This document shows, one piece after another, positions 16,757-24,835 of a stretch of DNA of 64,000 nucleotides. The translations under genes were made by a program, and so were the position numbers. Below the pieces are notes generated by a model, which did not search any database, had not been told where the DNA came from, and saw only the letters and a list, made by a program, of their open reading frames with translations. This stretch comes from Blautia faecis (GTDB taxonomy: Bacteria > Bacillota > Clostridia > Lachnospirales > Lachnospiraceae). Positions within the stretch are counted from its first letter, which is position 1. Each line of letters opens with the position of its first letter. Where the stretch lies: assembly GCF_020554845.1 (NCBI RefSeq), contig NZ_JAJCIA010000004.1, forward strand, positions 100,932 to 164,931, given 5' to 3'.

Positions 16757-16856
16757 CCGTCCTAACCCTGGAAAAGTTGCGGAACGGCTATCTCAATAGT
16801 CAACACCCAATATAACAGGATCAGGTAGAGAGCATCTACCTTCCAACTGTTCTGGT
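16745..16856 (-). ncRNA. Predicted antitoxin RNA, copy 1
   Basis: Predicted from a perfect TTGACA-17-TATAAT promoter (complement of 16863-16891) and the terminator hairpin at 16752-16792. The RNA would be about 105-110 bases, convergent with the toxin mRNA and sharing the terminator. It contains a GGTAGA-UGCUC-UCUACC hairpin whose loop is complementary to GAGCA in the toxin leader. Confidence 0.6.
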
Positions 16857-16862
16857 GAGTAT

Positions 16863-16891
16863 ATTATATCTATTCTATACTATATTGTCAA
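16863..16891 (-). promoter_or_regulatory. Antisense promoter, toxin copy 1
   Basis: On the minus strand: TTGACA (16891-16886), 17 bases, TATAAT (16868-16863). Both hexamers are perfect consensus and identical in copy 2. Confidence 0.85.
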
Positions 16892-16978
16892 TTAAGTTTT
16901 TAAATTTAATATATTTTCCCGAGCAGCTGGGGGACGTGCTCTCACCCGTCCGAGTTTTTACGGAAGGGGGTGATTATT

Positions 16979-17065
16979 ATGTCAACATACGAAGAATTTA
17001 TGGTTATTTTAACCGCAGGTATTTTACTTGTTTCTATTCTGGAATTTGCCATACATAAGAAATAG
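16979..17065 (+). CDS. Holin-like small membrane toxin (type I TA-like), intact copy
   Basis: A 28-residue peptide with a short charged N-terminus (MSTYEEF), a single hydrophobic helix of about 17 residues and a basic end (FAIHKK). It resembles the small putative holin-like toxins of Firmicutes, which insert in the membrane from inside the cell. GGGGGTGAT lies just before the ATG and could pair with the upstream TCACCC, hiding the site in a hairpin. Translation would need that structure opened. A convergent antisense RNA is predicted from 17167-17195. Function as a toxin is inferred from size, composition and locus architecture only. Confidence 0.75.
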   Translation: MSTYEEFMVILTAGILLVSILEFAIHKK

Positions 17066-17160
17066 CCGTCCTGACCCTGAGAAAGTTACGAACGGCTATT
17101 CCATCTTCAAAATAAGTACCAGGGATGGGTAGAGAGCATCTACCTTCCAGCTGTTCTGGT
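17055..17160 (-). ncRNA. Predicted antitoxin RNA, copy 2
   Basis: Predicted transcript from the antisense promoter at 17167-17195 to the shared terminator hairpin at 17061-17100. It overlaps the 3' end of the toxin mRNA and carries CAGCTG and a UGCUC hairpin loop that can pair with GAGCAGCTG in the toxin leader. Confidence 0.6.
17061..17100. terminator. Shared bidirectional terminator of toxin copy 2
   Basis: AATAGCCGT and AACGGCTATT form the arms. On the minus strand it is followed by TTTCTT, on the plus strand by CCATCTT. The matching hairpin for copy 1 is at 16752-16792. Confidence 0.7.
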
Positions 17161-17166
17161 GAGTAT

Positions 17167-17195
17167 ATTATATCTATTCTATATGATTTTGTCAA
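17167..17195 (-). promoter_or_regulatory. Antisense promoter, toxin copy 2
   Basis: On the minus strand: TTGACA (17195-17190), 17 bases, TATAAT (17172-17167). It is perfect consensus and reads into the toxin locus. Confidence 0.88.
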
Positions 17196-17225
17196 TCAAT
17201 AATAGAAAATGGAGGGATTTTTATC

Positions 17226-17627
17226 ATGACTTTTGGAAAAAGACTTATGCAGCTGCGTAAAGAACATGGTTATCGCAATCGCGACACTTTCGCGGCTGAG
17301 CTTGGCATTCCCGCCAACACTTTGCGCAATTACGAAATGGACATTCGGGAACCTGGCTTTCCATTTCTTATAAAGATATCGCAGTTTTTTCACGTCTCTA
17401 CCGATTACCTGTTAGGATTAACGGAAGAAAGAGCGACTACAGCTGTCGATGTTCAATCCCTCTCCGAACAGCAGCTTATCGAGAAATATCGTCTTCTTGA
17501 CTGCACTGGAAAAGAACTTGTAGATTACACAATTGCCATTGAATTAAAGCGAACCACCTTATTGGAAAATCAAAAAAACCGCATTCTCCATTATGAGCAA
17601 GCGTTTAATTTCTTAAAACAGTCATAA
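17226..17627 (+). CDS. XRE-family transcriptional regulator
   Basis: A 133-residue protein with a Cro/CI-type helix-turn-helix at residues 1-60 (FGKRLMQLRKEHGY; RDTFAAELGIPANTLRNYEM; VSTDYLLGL) and a C-terminal helical extension with no recognised domain. GGAGGG precedes the ATG. It sits immediately after the duplicated toxin locus on the same strand, the antisense promoter of copy 2 being only about 30 bases upstream of its start. Whether it regulates that locus is unknown. The target operator is not visible. Confidence 0.88.
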   Translation: MTFGKRLMQLRKEHGYRNRDTFAAELGIPANTLRNYEMDIREPGFPFLIKISQFFHVSTDYLLGLTEERATTAVDVQSLSEQQLIEKYRLLDCTGKELVDYTIAIELKRTTLLENQKNRILHYEQAFNFLKQS

Positions 17628-17681
17628 TCGTTTTATGCATTTTCTATATACTTCTATAGCCAGCAGTGGACTATCTCAAAA

Positions 17682-17711
17682 AACTCCCCACCGATCATTC
17701 AGTGGAGAGTT
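17682..17711. terminator. Bidirectional terminator between XRE gene and leuS
   Basis: AACTCCCCAC and GTGGAGAGTT pair around a ten-base loop. The minus strand continues with TTTTTTGAG (stop for leuS) and the plus strand with TTCTCTATT (stop for the XRE gene). Confidence 0.85.
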
Positions 17712-17729
17712 TCTCTATTCCAGTAATCT

Positions 17730-20132
17730 TTATTTCGCAACAAAGTTTACGATCTTATTCGGTACATAAATCTCTTTTACAAGAGTCTTGCCTTCCAAGA
17801 AGGAAGCTACTCTCTCGTCCTTCTTCGCCAGCTCAAGAGCTTCCTCTTTCGCACAGCCGTTCGGGATTACGATGGTTCCACGAACCTTACCATTGACCTG
17901 GACACCGATTTCTATGGAGTCCTCTACAGTCTTGCTCTCTTCATATTCCGGCCACTGGGAAAGGGAAAGTAAGCCTTCTCCGCCGATGGTCTCCCAGATT
18001 TCCTCGCAAAGATGAGGTGCAAACGGGCAAAGGAGCTTGATGAAGATCACAAGGTCATCCTTGCTGATCTTGCCAACTGCATAAATCTCGTTGATAAGAG
18101 TCATCAGGCAGGCAATTGCAGTGTTGAACTTCATAGCCTCGATATCGGAGGATACCTTCTTGATTGCCTTATGGATCTTAACCTCCATATCCTTGGCTGC
18201 CGGCTCCTCTGTCATGATATCGGTCAGTCCTGCAACTCTCTCAAGGAAACGCTTGCAGCCTCTTACGGAGCTGTCGTTCCACGGAGCAGCTGCGCCGTAG
18301 TCACCCATGAAGAGAACGTAGGTACGAAGTGCATCTGCACCATACTCATTTACAATATCAAGCGGATCAACAACGTTGCCCTTGGATTTACTCATCTTGT
18401 CGCCGTCTGAACCAAGGATCATACCCTGTGCAGAACGTTTCGCATATGGCTCCGGAGTATTGACAATTCCCATGTCATACAGGAAATGATGCCAGAATCT
18501 GGAGTAGATCATATGTCTGGTTACATGCTCCATACCGCCGTTGTACCAGTCAACCGGCATCCAGTATTCCATCTTCTTGCGGTCTGCAAGAGCTTCTGTA
18601 TTGTGTGGATCCACATAACGAAGGAAATACCAGGAAGATCCAGCCCACTGTGGCATGGTATCAGTCTCTCTCTTGGCATCGCCGCCGCATTTCGGGCATT
18701 TGCAGTTTACGAAGGAATCGATCTTTGCAAGTGGAGACTGTCCGTCCTCACCTGGCTGGAAGTCTTTGATCTTCGGCAGACGAAGCGGAAGCTCCTCATA
18801 TGGAACTGCTACATCACCACATTTCGGACAATGAACGATCGGGATTGGCTCGCCCCAGTATCTCTGACGGTTAAATGCCCAGTCTTTCATCTTATACTGA
18901 ACGCCAGCTTTACCAATGCCCTTCTTCTCAAGCTCTTCCAGCATGCGCTTGATGGAATCCTTCTTATTTGTATAGCCATTCAGGAAATCGGAGTTGATCA
19001 TCTCACCGTCACCTGTGTAGGCTTCTTTCTCAATGTCGCCGCCCTTGATAACCTGGATAATGTCAATACCAAATTTCTTGGCGAAATCATAGTCTCTCTG
19101 GTCATGTGCTGGTACCGCCATGATCGCGCCGGTACCATATCCCATCATTACATAGTCTGCAATGTAGATTGGGATCTTCTTGCCATTTACAGGATTTACG
19201 CCCTCAAGTCCCTGGATGCATACACCTGTTTTCTCTTTTACAAGCTGGGTTCTCTCGAACTCAGTCTTCTTCGCACACTCTTCACGGTAAGCCTTGATCT
19301 CATCCATGTTGGTAATGCGGTCAGCATATTTGTCGATCAGCGGATGCTCCGGTGCGATAACCATGAAGGTTACACCAAACAGGGTATCTGGTCTGGTGGT
19401 GTAAATCTGCAGTGTCTCATCAATTCCGTCAACTGCAAAGTTTACGAAAGCACCTGTGGATTTACCGATCCAGTTTACCTGCTGCTGCTTGATGTTCGCC
19501 GGATAATCCACATCCTCCAGTCCCTCAAGAAGCTTGTCTGCATACTGGGTGATTCTTAAATACCAGACATCCTTGGACTTCTGGATAACGTCGCTGTGGC
19601 AGATATCGCATTTGCCGCCCTGACTGTCCTCATTGGAAAGAACAACCTTACAGGATGGGCAATAGTTAACTAATGTCTTATCACGGAAAACAAGTCCGTT
19701 CTCAAACATTTTCAGGAAAATCCACTGGGTCCATTTATAGAAATCTTCCTGTGTGGTATCGATCACACGGCTCCAGTCAAAGGAGAATCCAACACTCTTC
19801 AGCTGATTAGTGAATTTCGCAATGTTCTGGTCTGTGATCTCACGAGGATGTGTATTCGTCTTAATCGCATAATTCTCAGTAGGAAGTCCGAATGCATCGA
19901 ATCCGATGGGGAACAGTACATTGTATCCCTGCATTCTTCTCTTTCTGGAAAGTACCTCGATACTGGAATATGCCTTAATATGTCCAACGTGCATTCCCGC
20001 ACCACTTGGGTATGGGAACTCTACAAGGCCGTAGAATTTCGGTTTATCACTTCCGTCAACAGCTTTAAATGCCTGCTGCTCTTCCCACTTTTTCTGCCAT
20101 TTCGGCTCAATTTTCTTAAAATTGTGTTTCAT
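17730..20132 (-). CDS. leuS: Leucyl-tRNA synthetase
   Basis: An 800-residue class I aminoacyl-tRNA synthetase. I place the start at MKHNFKKIEPKWQKKWEEQ because GGAGG lies 8 bases before it; an ATG 11 codons earlier falls inside a tandem repeat without such a site. HIGH-type motif (PSGAGMHVGHIKAYS), zinc-type CPSC and CPKC cysteines, the CP1 editing domain (TTRPDTLFGVTFMV) and the KMSKSKGNVVDP loop are visible. It charges tRNA-Leu with leucine in the cytoplasm. It is a single gene with its own promoter and terminator; no T-box is seen. Confidence 0.97.
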   Translation of the reverse strand: MKHNFKKIEPKWQKKWEEQQAFKAVDGSDKPKFYGLVEFPYPSGAGMHVGHIKAYSSIEVLSRKRRMQGYNVLFPIGFDAFGLPTENYAIKTNTHPREITDQNIAKFTNQLKSVGFSFDWSRVIDTTQEDFYKWTQWIFLKMFENGLVFRDKTLVNYCPSCKVVLSNEDSQGGKCDICHSDVIQKSKDVWYLRITQYADKLLEGLEDVDYPANIKQQQVNWIGKSTGAFVNFAVDGIDETLQIYTTRPDTLFGVTFMVIAPEHPLIDKYADRITNMDEIKAYREECAKKTEFERTQLVKEKTGVCIQGLEGVNPVNGKKIPIYIADYVMMGYGTGAIMAVPAHDQRDYDFAKKFGIDIIQVIKGGDIEKEAYTGDGEMINSDFLNGYTNKKDSIKRMLEELEKKGIGKAGVQYKMKDWAFNRQRYWGEPIPIVHCPKCGDVAVPYEELPLRLPKIKDFQPGEDGQSPLAKIDSFVNCKCPKCGGDAKRETDTMPQWAGSSWYFLRYVDPHNTEALADRKKMEYWMPVDWYNGGMEHVTRHMIYSRFWHHFLYDMGIVNTPEPYAKRSAQGMILGSDGDKMSKSKGNVVDPLDIVNEYGADALRTYVLFMGDYGAAAPWNDSSVRGCKRFLERVAGLTDIMTEEPAAKDMEVKIHKAIKKVSSDIEAMKFNTAIACLMTLINEIYAVGKISKDDLVIFIKLLCPFAPHLCEEIWETIGGEGLLSLSQWPEYEESKTVEDSIEIGVQVNGKVRGTIVIPNGCAKEEALELAKKDERVASFLEGKTLVKEIYVPNKIVNFVAK

Positions 20133-20164
20133 TGATGGTTCCTCCACATTTATTGTGCCTGTCA

Positions 20165-20234
20165 TAACTGTTCAATGCCTTCACAGTTATTGCCTATCAT
20201 AACTGTTTAATACCTTCACAGCTATTGCCTGTCA
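20165..20234 (-). repeat. Two 35-bp tandem repeats upstream of leuS
   Basis: Units 20165-20199 and 20200-20234 share most of 35 bases, with a partial third at 20157-20164. Each unit contains a small inverted repeat (TAACTGT and ACAGTTA). The leuS-distal unit carries the promoter. Confidence 0.85.
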
Positions 20235-20235
20235 A
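20207..20235 (-). promoter_or_regulatory. leuS promoter
   Basis: On the minus strand: TTGACA (20235-20230), 17 bases, TATTAA (20212-20207). The second tandem unit holds a degenerate copy of the same hexamers. Confidence 0.65.
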
Positions 20236-20236
20236 C

Positions 20237-20291
20237 AAAATAACCGTCGGCTGATCTGCCTGTTTATCGCGCAGATCAGGCACGTTATTTT
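20237..20291 (-). terminator. Terminator after ctpA
   Basis: AAAATAAC and GTTATTTT outer arms and CTGATCTG/CAGATCAG inner arms form a long stem; on the minus strand it ends in GTTATTTTGTT. It lies about 40 bases after the ctpA stop. Confidence 0.8.
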
Positions 20292-20333
20292 GCAAAAATC
20301 CTTTTACCATTCTAATCCAACATAGTGGTTTTG

Positions 20334-21518
20334 TCAACGAGAAACCGCCTCTATTGCGGCCTGAAGCTGATTATCCTCGTCATGGGTATAATCCGTCCGG
20401 TTTAAAAGGCTGGCATCCAGTTTTACCTCCACATCCGGTGTGATTCCCACCTTGTGGATATCATTGCCCTTGGGGGTAAAATATTTCGCTGTAGTCAGCT
20501 TCACCGCACTTCCATCAGAGAGCTGGCGGATGCTCTGAACGATTCCCTTTCCATAAGTGGTGGTTCCCACAATCGTTCCAATCTCATAATCCTTCACAGC
20601 TCCGGCAAAAATCTCCGATGCACTGGCGCTGTTCTCATTTACCAGCACTGCCAGAGGAATGTCGATCGGGGTGTCTCCGTCACACTTCATCTCCTGTTTT
20701 TCCCCATATTTGTCCTCTGTATACACGATCAGTCCTTCGGGCAGAATCTGGCGCAACACATCGCACACAGAAGAAAGCACCCCACCTGGATTGTCACGAA
20801 GATCCACGATCAGCTTCTCCATGCCTTTTGCCTGAAGATCTTTGTAAGCATCCTCAAACTGCTGGGGTGTCACCATGGTAAACTCTGTAATTCGCAAATA
20901 CCCTATAGAATCCTCCAGCATTTCATAAGAAACAGTGGGCAGCTCCACATCGCTCAAAGTCACTGTAATTTCTTCCGGTTCATCTGCCTCCTGATGATAA
21001 ACGGTCAGAATAGAAGTACCGTCCTCCTTTTCCCGTATCATCTTTGAGACCTCAGCAGGCGTCATTTCCGTTACATCCGTTCCGTTCACAGCCGTGATCA
21101 CATCATTCGCCTTCAGCCCGGCCTCATCTGCCGGACTGCCCTCATAACAATCCACCACCAGAATACCACCCTCCGTATTTTGGGTAATGCTCACGCCGAT
21201 TCCAGAGTAAGAGCCCTCGGTGTCTCTCATCTCCTCCTCGTATTCTTCCTCCGTATAATATCTGGAATACGGATCCCCCAGCCCATAAAGAAGCCCGGTA
21301 TAAATCCCCTCCTTCAGCGAATCCTCATCCACATCTTCCAGATAATTCTGATCTATAATATCTTCCAGATACTTAATCTTCTGGGTAACTGCCACATCCG
21401 ACAGTACATTACTTCCCGCACGTCCCGCTTTCTGAAGCCCCACATATCCCCCGCCCAGCACCAGGGATGCGCAAAGTACACCAGTTATGGCTCCCTTTAA
21501 AAATTGTTTATCTGCCAT
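20334..21518 (-). CDS. S41 family C-terminal processing peptidase (CtpA)
   Basis: A 394-residue carboxy-terminal processing protease. An N-terminal membrane anchor (residues 8-28) leads to a PDZ domain at about 100-190 (YSGIGVSITQNTEGGILVVD; DEAGLKANDVITAVNG). The S41 catalytic core has the serine in NENSASASE (about 294-302) and the lysine K324 in TYGKG. It cleaves exported proteins near their C-termini at the outer face of the membrane. It follows ftsE and ftsX in the same direction, a common Firmicutes arrangement linking it to cell-wall hydrolase control. Confidence 0.95.
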   Translation of the reverse strand: MADKQFLKGAITGVLCASLVLGGGYVGLQKAGRAGSNVLSDVAVTQKIKYLEDIIDQNYLEDVDEDSLKEGIYTGLLYGLGDPYSRYYTEEEYEEEMRDTEGSYSGIGVSITQNTEGGILVVDCYEGSPADEAGLKANDVITAVNGTDVTEMTPAEVSKMIREKEDGTSILTVYHQEADEPEEITVTLSDVELPTVSYEMLEDSIGYLRITEFTMVTPQQFEDAYKDLQAKGMEKLIVDLRDNPGGVLSSVCDVLRQILPEGLIVYTEDKYGEKQEMKCDGDTPIDIPLAVLVNENSASASEIFAGAVKDYEIGTIVGTTTYGKGIVQSIRQLSDGSAVKLTTAKYFTPKGNDIHKVGITPDVEVKLDASLLNRTDYTHDEDNQLQAAIEAVSR

Positions 21519-21565
21519 CTATATTTCTCCTTATTTTCGCTATACAAGTTCTATCCAACCAGCAG

Positions 21566-21741
21566 CATTTGGGCAACTGATATTCCTAAGCAAGTCATTT
21601 CAGGTGCGCCCTTAGCGCAGGTGAGATCCGATGGTTACGAAGACTTAGACGCGAGGGCTCTCCCGAGCGTCTTAGTCGCAGTTACCAGCTAGCTCGCCGG
21701 AGCGTTGCACCGACTTGCGTGGAATATCATTTGCCCAAATG
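21566..21741. repeat. 176-bp foldback element between ftsX and ctpA
   Basis: The ends are near-perfect inverted repeats of about 30 bases (CATTTGGGCAACTGATATTC and, complemented, CATTTGGGCAAATGATATTC). The centre is a second stem (GACTTAGACGC with GCGTCTTAGTC). The whole element can fold into one long imperfect hairpin. It has no coding frame of note. It resembles a small non-autonomous mobile repeat but could be a structured RNA. It is a different family from the CCAGAGC elements. Confidence 0.75.
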
Positions 21742-21869
21742 CGTCCGCCCTGAATACCCTCTCTATCTCTTTATACAAAAGGACTGCCAGATCTCTCCAG
21801 CAGCCCCCATATCCTCTTCTCATATTCTGGCGGAATGCGAATAACCGCCCTTATTGTAAAACAGAACTC

Positions 21870-22778
21870 TCACACCTTCAAGTGTTTTCTTGTAGTAATA
21901 AAGCTTCCCACAAGACCAATTCCAATTCCCAGTGCCAGCGCCACCGGAACCAGTGTCTGGTAGATCTGTCCAACCGGAATGAAATCTACAACACCCAGAA
22001 GTACGCTGAACTTGGTATATACATAGGTTACCACATTATTGTAACAGAAATACAAAATGATCAGTGGAATTCCCGCACCGATCAGTCCCAGGATCATACC
22101 CTCCAGAAGGAACGGAGCACGTACAAAACTATCGGTAGCACCAATATATTTCATAATTCCGATCTCATCCTTACGAACTGTAATACCAACGGAAATGGTA
22201 TTGCTGATCAGGAAAATGGCAATCAACAGCAGGATCACGATCACTGCCACAGATACATAGGAAACAATACGGTTAATGGAACCAAGAGTCTTGGCAGCCT
22301 GCTCAGACTGATTAACCTCTCGTACATTATCCAGTGTCTTGATATAGGCAACCAATTCAGACTGTTTCTCAATGTTGTTCATATACACACGGTAGTTGGA
22401 TGAATTTGCCAGCGGGTTATCATCCTTGAAACCGTCTGCTGCCTCAGAGTCATCACCGAAGTATTCCTGCTTCATCTTCTCCCAGGCTTCATCACCGGAC
22501 TCAAACTCAATCTTGGAAACCTCCGGGCGCTGCCTGATCAGTTCTCCAACTGCATCCATCTGCTCCTGTGTGGTTCCTTCATTAAAAAGCACTGTGATCG
22601 GCACATCTTCCTCAACCTTATGCGCCAGCGTATTCACATTATTTACAATGGAAAAGAAAATTCCGAAAAGAAAAATACATGCTGCCATCGTAATAATAGA
22701 AGCAATGGAAAACATGAAATTTCTCTTGATGTTCTTGATACCCTGCTTCAGAGTATACCAGATGGTACTAGGCCTCAT
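21870..22778 (-). CDS. ftsX: Cell division protein FtsX
   Basis: A 302-residue FtsX permease-like protein. A first membrane helix (residues 22-48, MFSIASIITMAACIFLFGIF) is followed by an extracellular domain and then three C-terminal membrane helices (about 180-300). Its start overlaps the end of ftsE by 11 bases, so the two are co-translated. The FtsEX complex transmits ATP hydrolysis in the cytoplasm to cell-wall hydrolases outside, controlling septal or lateral wall remodelling. No PcsB-like partner is encoded next to it; the space before ctpA holds a foldback element. Confidence 0.95.
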   Translation of the reverse strand: MRPSTIWYTLKQGIKNIKRNFMFSIASIITMAACIFLFGIFFSIVNNVNTLAHKVEEDVPITVLFNEGTTQEQMDAVGELIRQRPEVSKIEFESGDEAWEKMKQEYFGDDSEAADGFKDDNPLANSSNYRVYMNNIEKQSELVAYIKTLDNVREVNQSEQAAKTLGSINRIVSYVSVAVIVILLLIAIFLISNTISVGITVRKDEIGIMKYIGATDSFVRAPFLLEGMILGLIGAGIPLIILYFCYNNVVTYVYTKFSVLLGVVDFIPVGQIYQTLVPVALALGIGIGLVGSFITTRKHLKV

Positions 22779-23451
22779 AATATTCTCCCTCTTTCTCGTC
22801 GCTGATGATCACTCCATTATGCATGGTCAGTACACGCTTCTTCATGGAATTGACAATCTCTTTATTGTGGGTTACTACCAGAACGGTGGTTCCACGCTGG
22901 TTGATCTCCTCAAGGAGCTTCATGATCTCCTCGGATGTCTTCGGATCAAGATTACCAGTAGGCTCGTCTGCAAGAAGGATGTCCGGGCGGTTTACAATCG
23001 CCCTGGCAAGGGCAACTCTCTGCTGCTCTCCACCTGACAGCTCGTCCGGGTACGCCTTGTATTTCCCTGCAAGTCCAACCTCCTGAAGTACCTCCGGAAC
23101 TCTCTTGCGGATAACTCTGGTGGGACGGTTCACAACACGCTGTGCAAAAGCTACATTCTCATACACATCCCTGTCCTTCAGAAGACGGAAGTCCTGGAAT
23201 ACGACGCCAAGCTTACGGCGGTATTTGGCCACACGGCGGTGCTTCATTCCCTCAAGCTTCTCTCCGCTTACGATAATCGTACCGGATGTGGAATCCAGTT
23301 CCTTCAAAAGCAGTTTGATCAGCGTGGATTTACCGGAACCGCTATTTCCTACTATAAATACGAATTCACCTTTATCTACATGGAGATTGGCGTGATTCAC
23401 TGCCGGCAGTCCCGGTCCATAGGACTTGCTCACATCTATCAGATCAATCAT
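22768..23451 (-). CDS. ftsE: Cell division ATP-binding protein FtsE
   Basis: A 227-residue ABC ATPase with Walker A GNSGSGKST, the LSGGEQQRVALARA signature and Walker B ILLADEPTGN followed by the H-loop (VVTHNKEIV). An AGGAGG site precedes the ATG. The length and sequence are typical of FtsE rather than of lipoprotein transport ATPases, and the overlapping ftsX confirms it. Confidence 0.96.
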   Translation of the reverse strand: MIDLIDVSKSYGPGLPAVNHANLHVDKGEFVFIVGNSGSGKSTLIKLLLKELDSTSGTIIVSGEKLEGMKHRRVAKYRRKLGVVFQDFRLLKDRDVYENVAFAQRVVNRPTRVIRKRVPEVLQEVGLAGKYKAYPDELSGGEQQRVALARAIVNRPDILLADEPTGNLDPKTSEEIMKLLEEINQRGTTVLVVTHNKEIVNSMKKRVLTMHNGVIISDEKEGEYYEA

Positions 23452-23517
23452 GATATCCTCCTAAATTTTTCATGTAAAAATTCAATTCAGCAGTTTGCTT
23501 AATTTTTATGTAACATT

Positions 23518-23546
23518 ATTGTAATATATGTCTGGTAAAAATGCAA
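23518..23546 (-). promoter_or_regulatory. ftsE-ftsX promoter
   Basis: On the minus strand: TTGCAT (23546-23541), 17 bases, TACAAT (23523-23518), about 65 bases before the ftsE start. Confidence 0.6.
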
Positions 23547-23627
23547 CCTTATTTTTTGCAGTACCTTATTATACCAGAGAAAACCAAGAACGCAATAGAT
23601 TTCACAAAGGAAACACAAAGCAGGTCC

Positions 23628-23654
23628 AGGAATGATTTTTCAAACAGGCTCTAG
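23628..23654. repeat. Remnant end of a CCAGAGC foldback element
   Basis: AATGATTTTTCAAACAGGCT then CTAG matches one end of the element at 37466-37631, orientation reversed. No second arm is found nearby, so it is a solo end left by decay or deletion. Confidence 0.65.
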
Positions 23655-23675
23655 TCCAGCACAAAGATGAAAAAT

Positions 23676-23701
23676 GCCTGCCACAAACAAATGCAGCAGG
23701 C
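23676..23701 (-). terminator. Terminator after cdaR-like gene
   Basis: GCCTGC and GCAGGC arms (with GCA/TGC continuation); on the minus strand it runs into ATTTTTC. It sits about 25 bases after the regulator stop codon. Confidence 0.75.
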
Positions 23702-23723
23702 ACAGAAATTACAAATATGAAAC

Positions 23724-24812
23724 TTAATACTCCAGAGTCTCCATATACTTCATGTATCTTACAACCATCAGCGCGATCTTGAATGTGATCGCATCCTCGA
23801 ATACACGAAGGTCAAGTCCGGTGCTCTTCTGGAGCTTGTCCAGACGATAAACCAGAGTATTACGGTGAATGTAAAGCTGTCTGGAGGTCTCGGATACATT
23901 CAGGCTGTTCTCAAAGAACTTGTCGATGGTAACCAGAGTCTCCTCGTCGAAATCATCCGGGGACTTGCCGCCGAAGATCTCCTTAATGAACATCTTGCAC
24001 AGCGGGATCGGAAGCTGATAGATCAGACGGCCTATTCCAAGAGAGCTGTAAGCAATAACGTCCTTCTCAGGTGAGAAAATCTTGCCTACATCAAGAGCCA
24101 TTCTGGCTTCCTTGTAGGAACGGGAAACTTCCTTCAGCTCGCTTACGATAGTTCCGTATGCAATATGTGTAGTATTCTCTTTCTCAAGTCCTAAGGTATC
24201 AAGGATGGTCTGGGCAAGCTTGTCCATCTCCTCGTATCCTTCGTTCTCCTCAAGTTCCTTGACAATGATAATGCTCTTCTCATCAACAGCTGTGATAAAG
24301 TCCTTGCTCTTGCCGCCGAACAGACTCTTCACGCTCTCCATGGAGCTGTGCTCTCTCTCCTGCTCAAGCTCCAGGATCATAACCACCCGTCGAACATCAG
24401 CATCAATATGAAGCTTCTTCGCACGATTATAAATATCTACCAGAAGCAGGTTATCAAGAAGCAGGTTCTTAATGAAGCTGTCCTTGTCAAAACGCTCCTT
24501 ATATGCAACGATCAGGCTCTGGATCTGGAAAGCGGCAAGCTTTCCTACCATATAAGTATCTTCATCTTCTCCGTGGGCGACCAGAATGTATTCCAGCTGG
24601 TAATCATCACAGACCTTGAAATACTGATAACCTTTCACAAGCTGGCTGGCAGCCTGGGATTCCACAAATGCCTGAATATCCTGTGGCTGAATCTCAAATT
24701 CACTGTAGGTGGACGCCAGTGTCTTGCCATCTGTGTCAATAATGCAAAACTCCGTCCTGGATATCTCCCTGAGCCCCTCAAGTGTATTCTGCAGTACCTG
24801 ATTTGATATCAT
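23724..24812 (-). CDS. CdaR/PucR-type transcriptional regulator
   Basis: A 362-residue protein. An N-terminal sensory region of about 130 residues (FCIIDTDGKTLAST) precedes a GGDEF-like middle region and a C-terminal PucR-type helix-turn-helix (NVSETSRQLYIHRNTLVYRL, about residues 310-345). Relatives such as CdaR respond to sugar acids or other metabolites. It is a single gene between terminators, so its target genes cannot be read from position. The ligand is unknown. Confidence 0.88.
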   Translation of the reverse strand: MISNQVLQNTLEGLREISRTEFCIIDTDGKTLASTYSEFEIQPQDIQAFVESQAASQLVKGYQYFKVCDDYQLEYILVAHGEDEDTYMVGKLAAFQIQSLIVAYKERFDKDSFIKNLLLDNLLLVDIYNRAKKLHIDADVRRVVMILELEQEREHSSMESVKSLFGGKSKDFITAVDEKSIIIVKELEENEGYEEMDKLAQTILDTLGLEKENTTHIAYGTIVSELKEVSRSYKEARMALDVGKIFSPEKDVIAYSSLGIGRLIYQLPIPLCKMFIKEIFGGKSPDDFDEETLVTIDKFFENSLNVSETSRQLYIHRNTLVYRLDKLQKSTGLDLRVFEDAITFKIALMVVRYMKYMETLEY

Positions 24813-24835
24813 TACCCTTCCGTCCCTTCTTGTAA

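Larger units (their letters stand above)
16510..16894 (+). repeat. Toxin locus repeat, copy 1 (interrupted)
   Basis: This is one unit of a tandem duplication whose second unit is 16902-17198. It runs from AAATTTAATATATTTTCCC through the toxin gene, terminator hairpin, GGTAGA hairpin and antisense promoter. It is 88 bases longer than copy 2 because of the foldback element at 16646-16733. Confidence 0.93.
16902..17198 (+). repeat. Toxin locus repeat, copy 2 (intact)
   Basis: Second unit of the tandem duplication. It differs from copy 1 at scattered positions, including two pairs of changes that keep RNA pairing: CCAT/ATGG becomes CCGT/ACGG in the leader hairpin, and CAGTTG/CAACTG becomes CAGCTG/CAGCTG in the flanking inverted repeat. 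Confidence 0.93.

Noticed and set aside
16460..17200. Prophage remnant, because of the holin-like peptides
   Set aside because: No other phage gene is near; the antisense promoters and shared terminators fit a chromosomal type I toxin-antitoxin locus better.
18486..19559. Long plus-strand open frame opposite leuS
   Set aside because: It overlaps the LeuRS catalytic and editing regions; no start signals or recognisable domains.
20157..20235. 35-bp repeats as a CRISPR fragment
   Set aside because: Units are directly adjacent with no spacers and carry promoter hexamers; no cas genes are in the window.
20133..20333. T-box leader for leuS
   Set aside because: No AAGGTGGCACC-type T-box sequence or specifier stem is present, unlike the clear case upstream of trpE.
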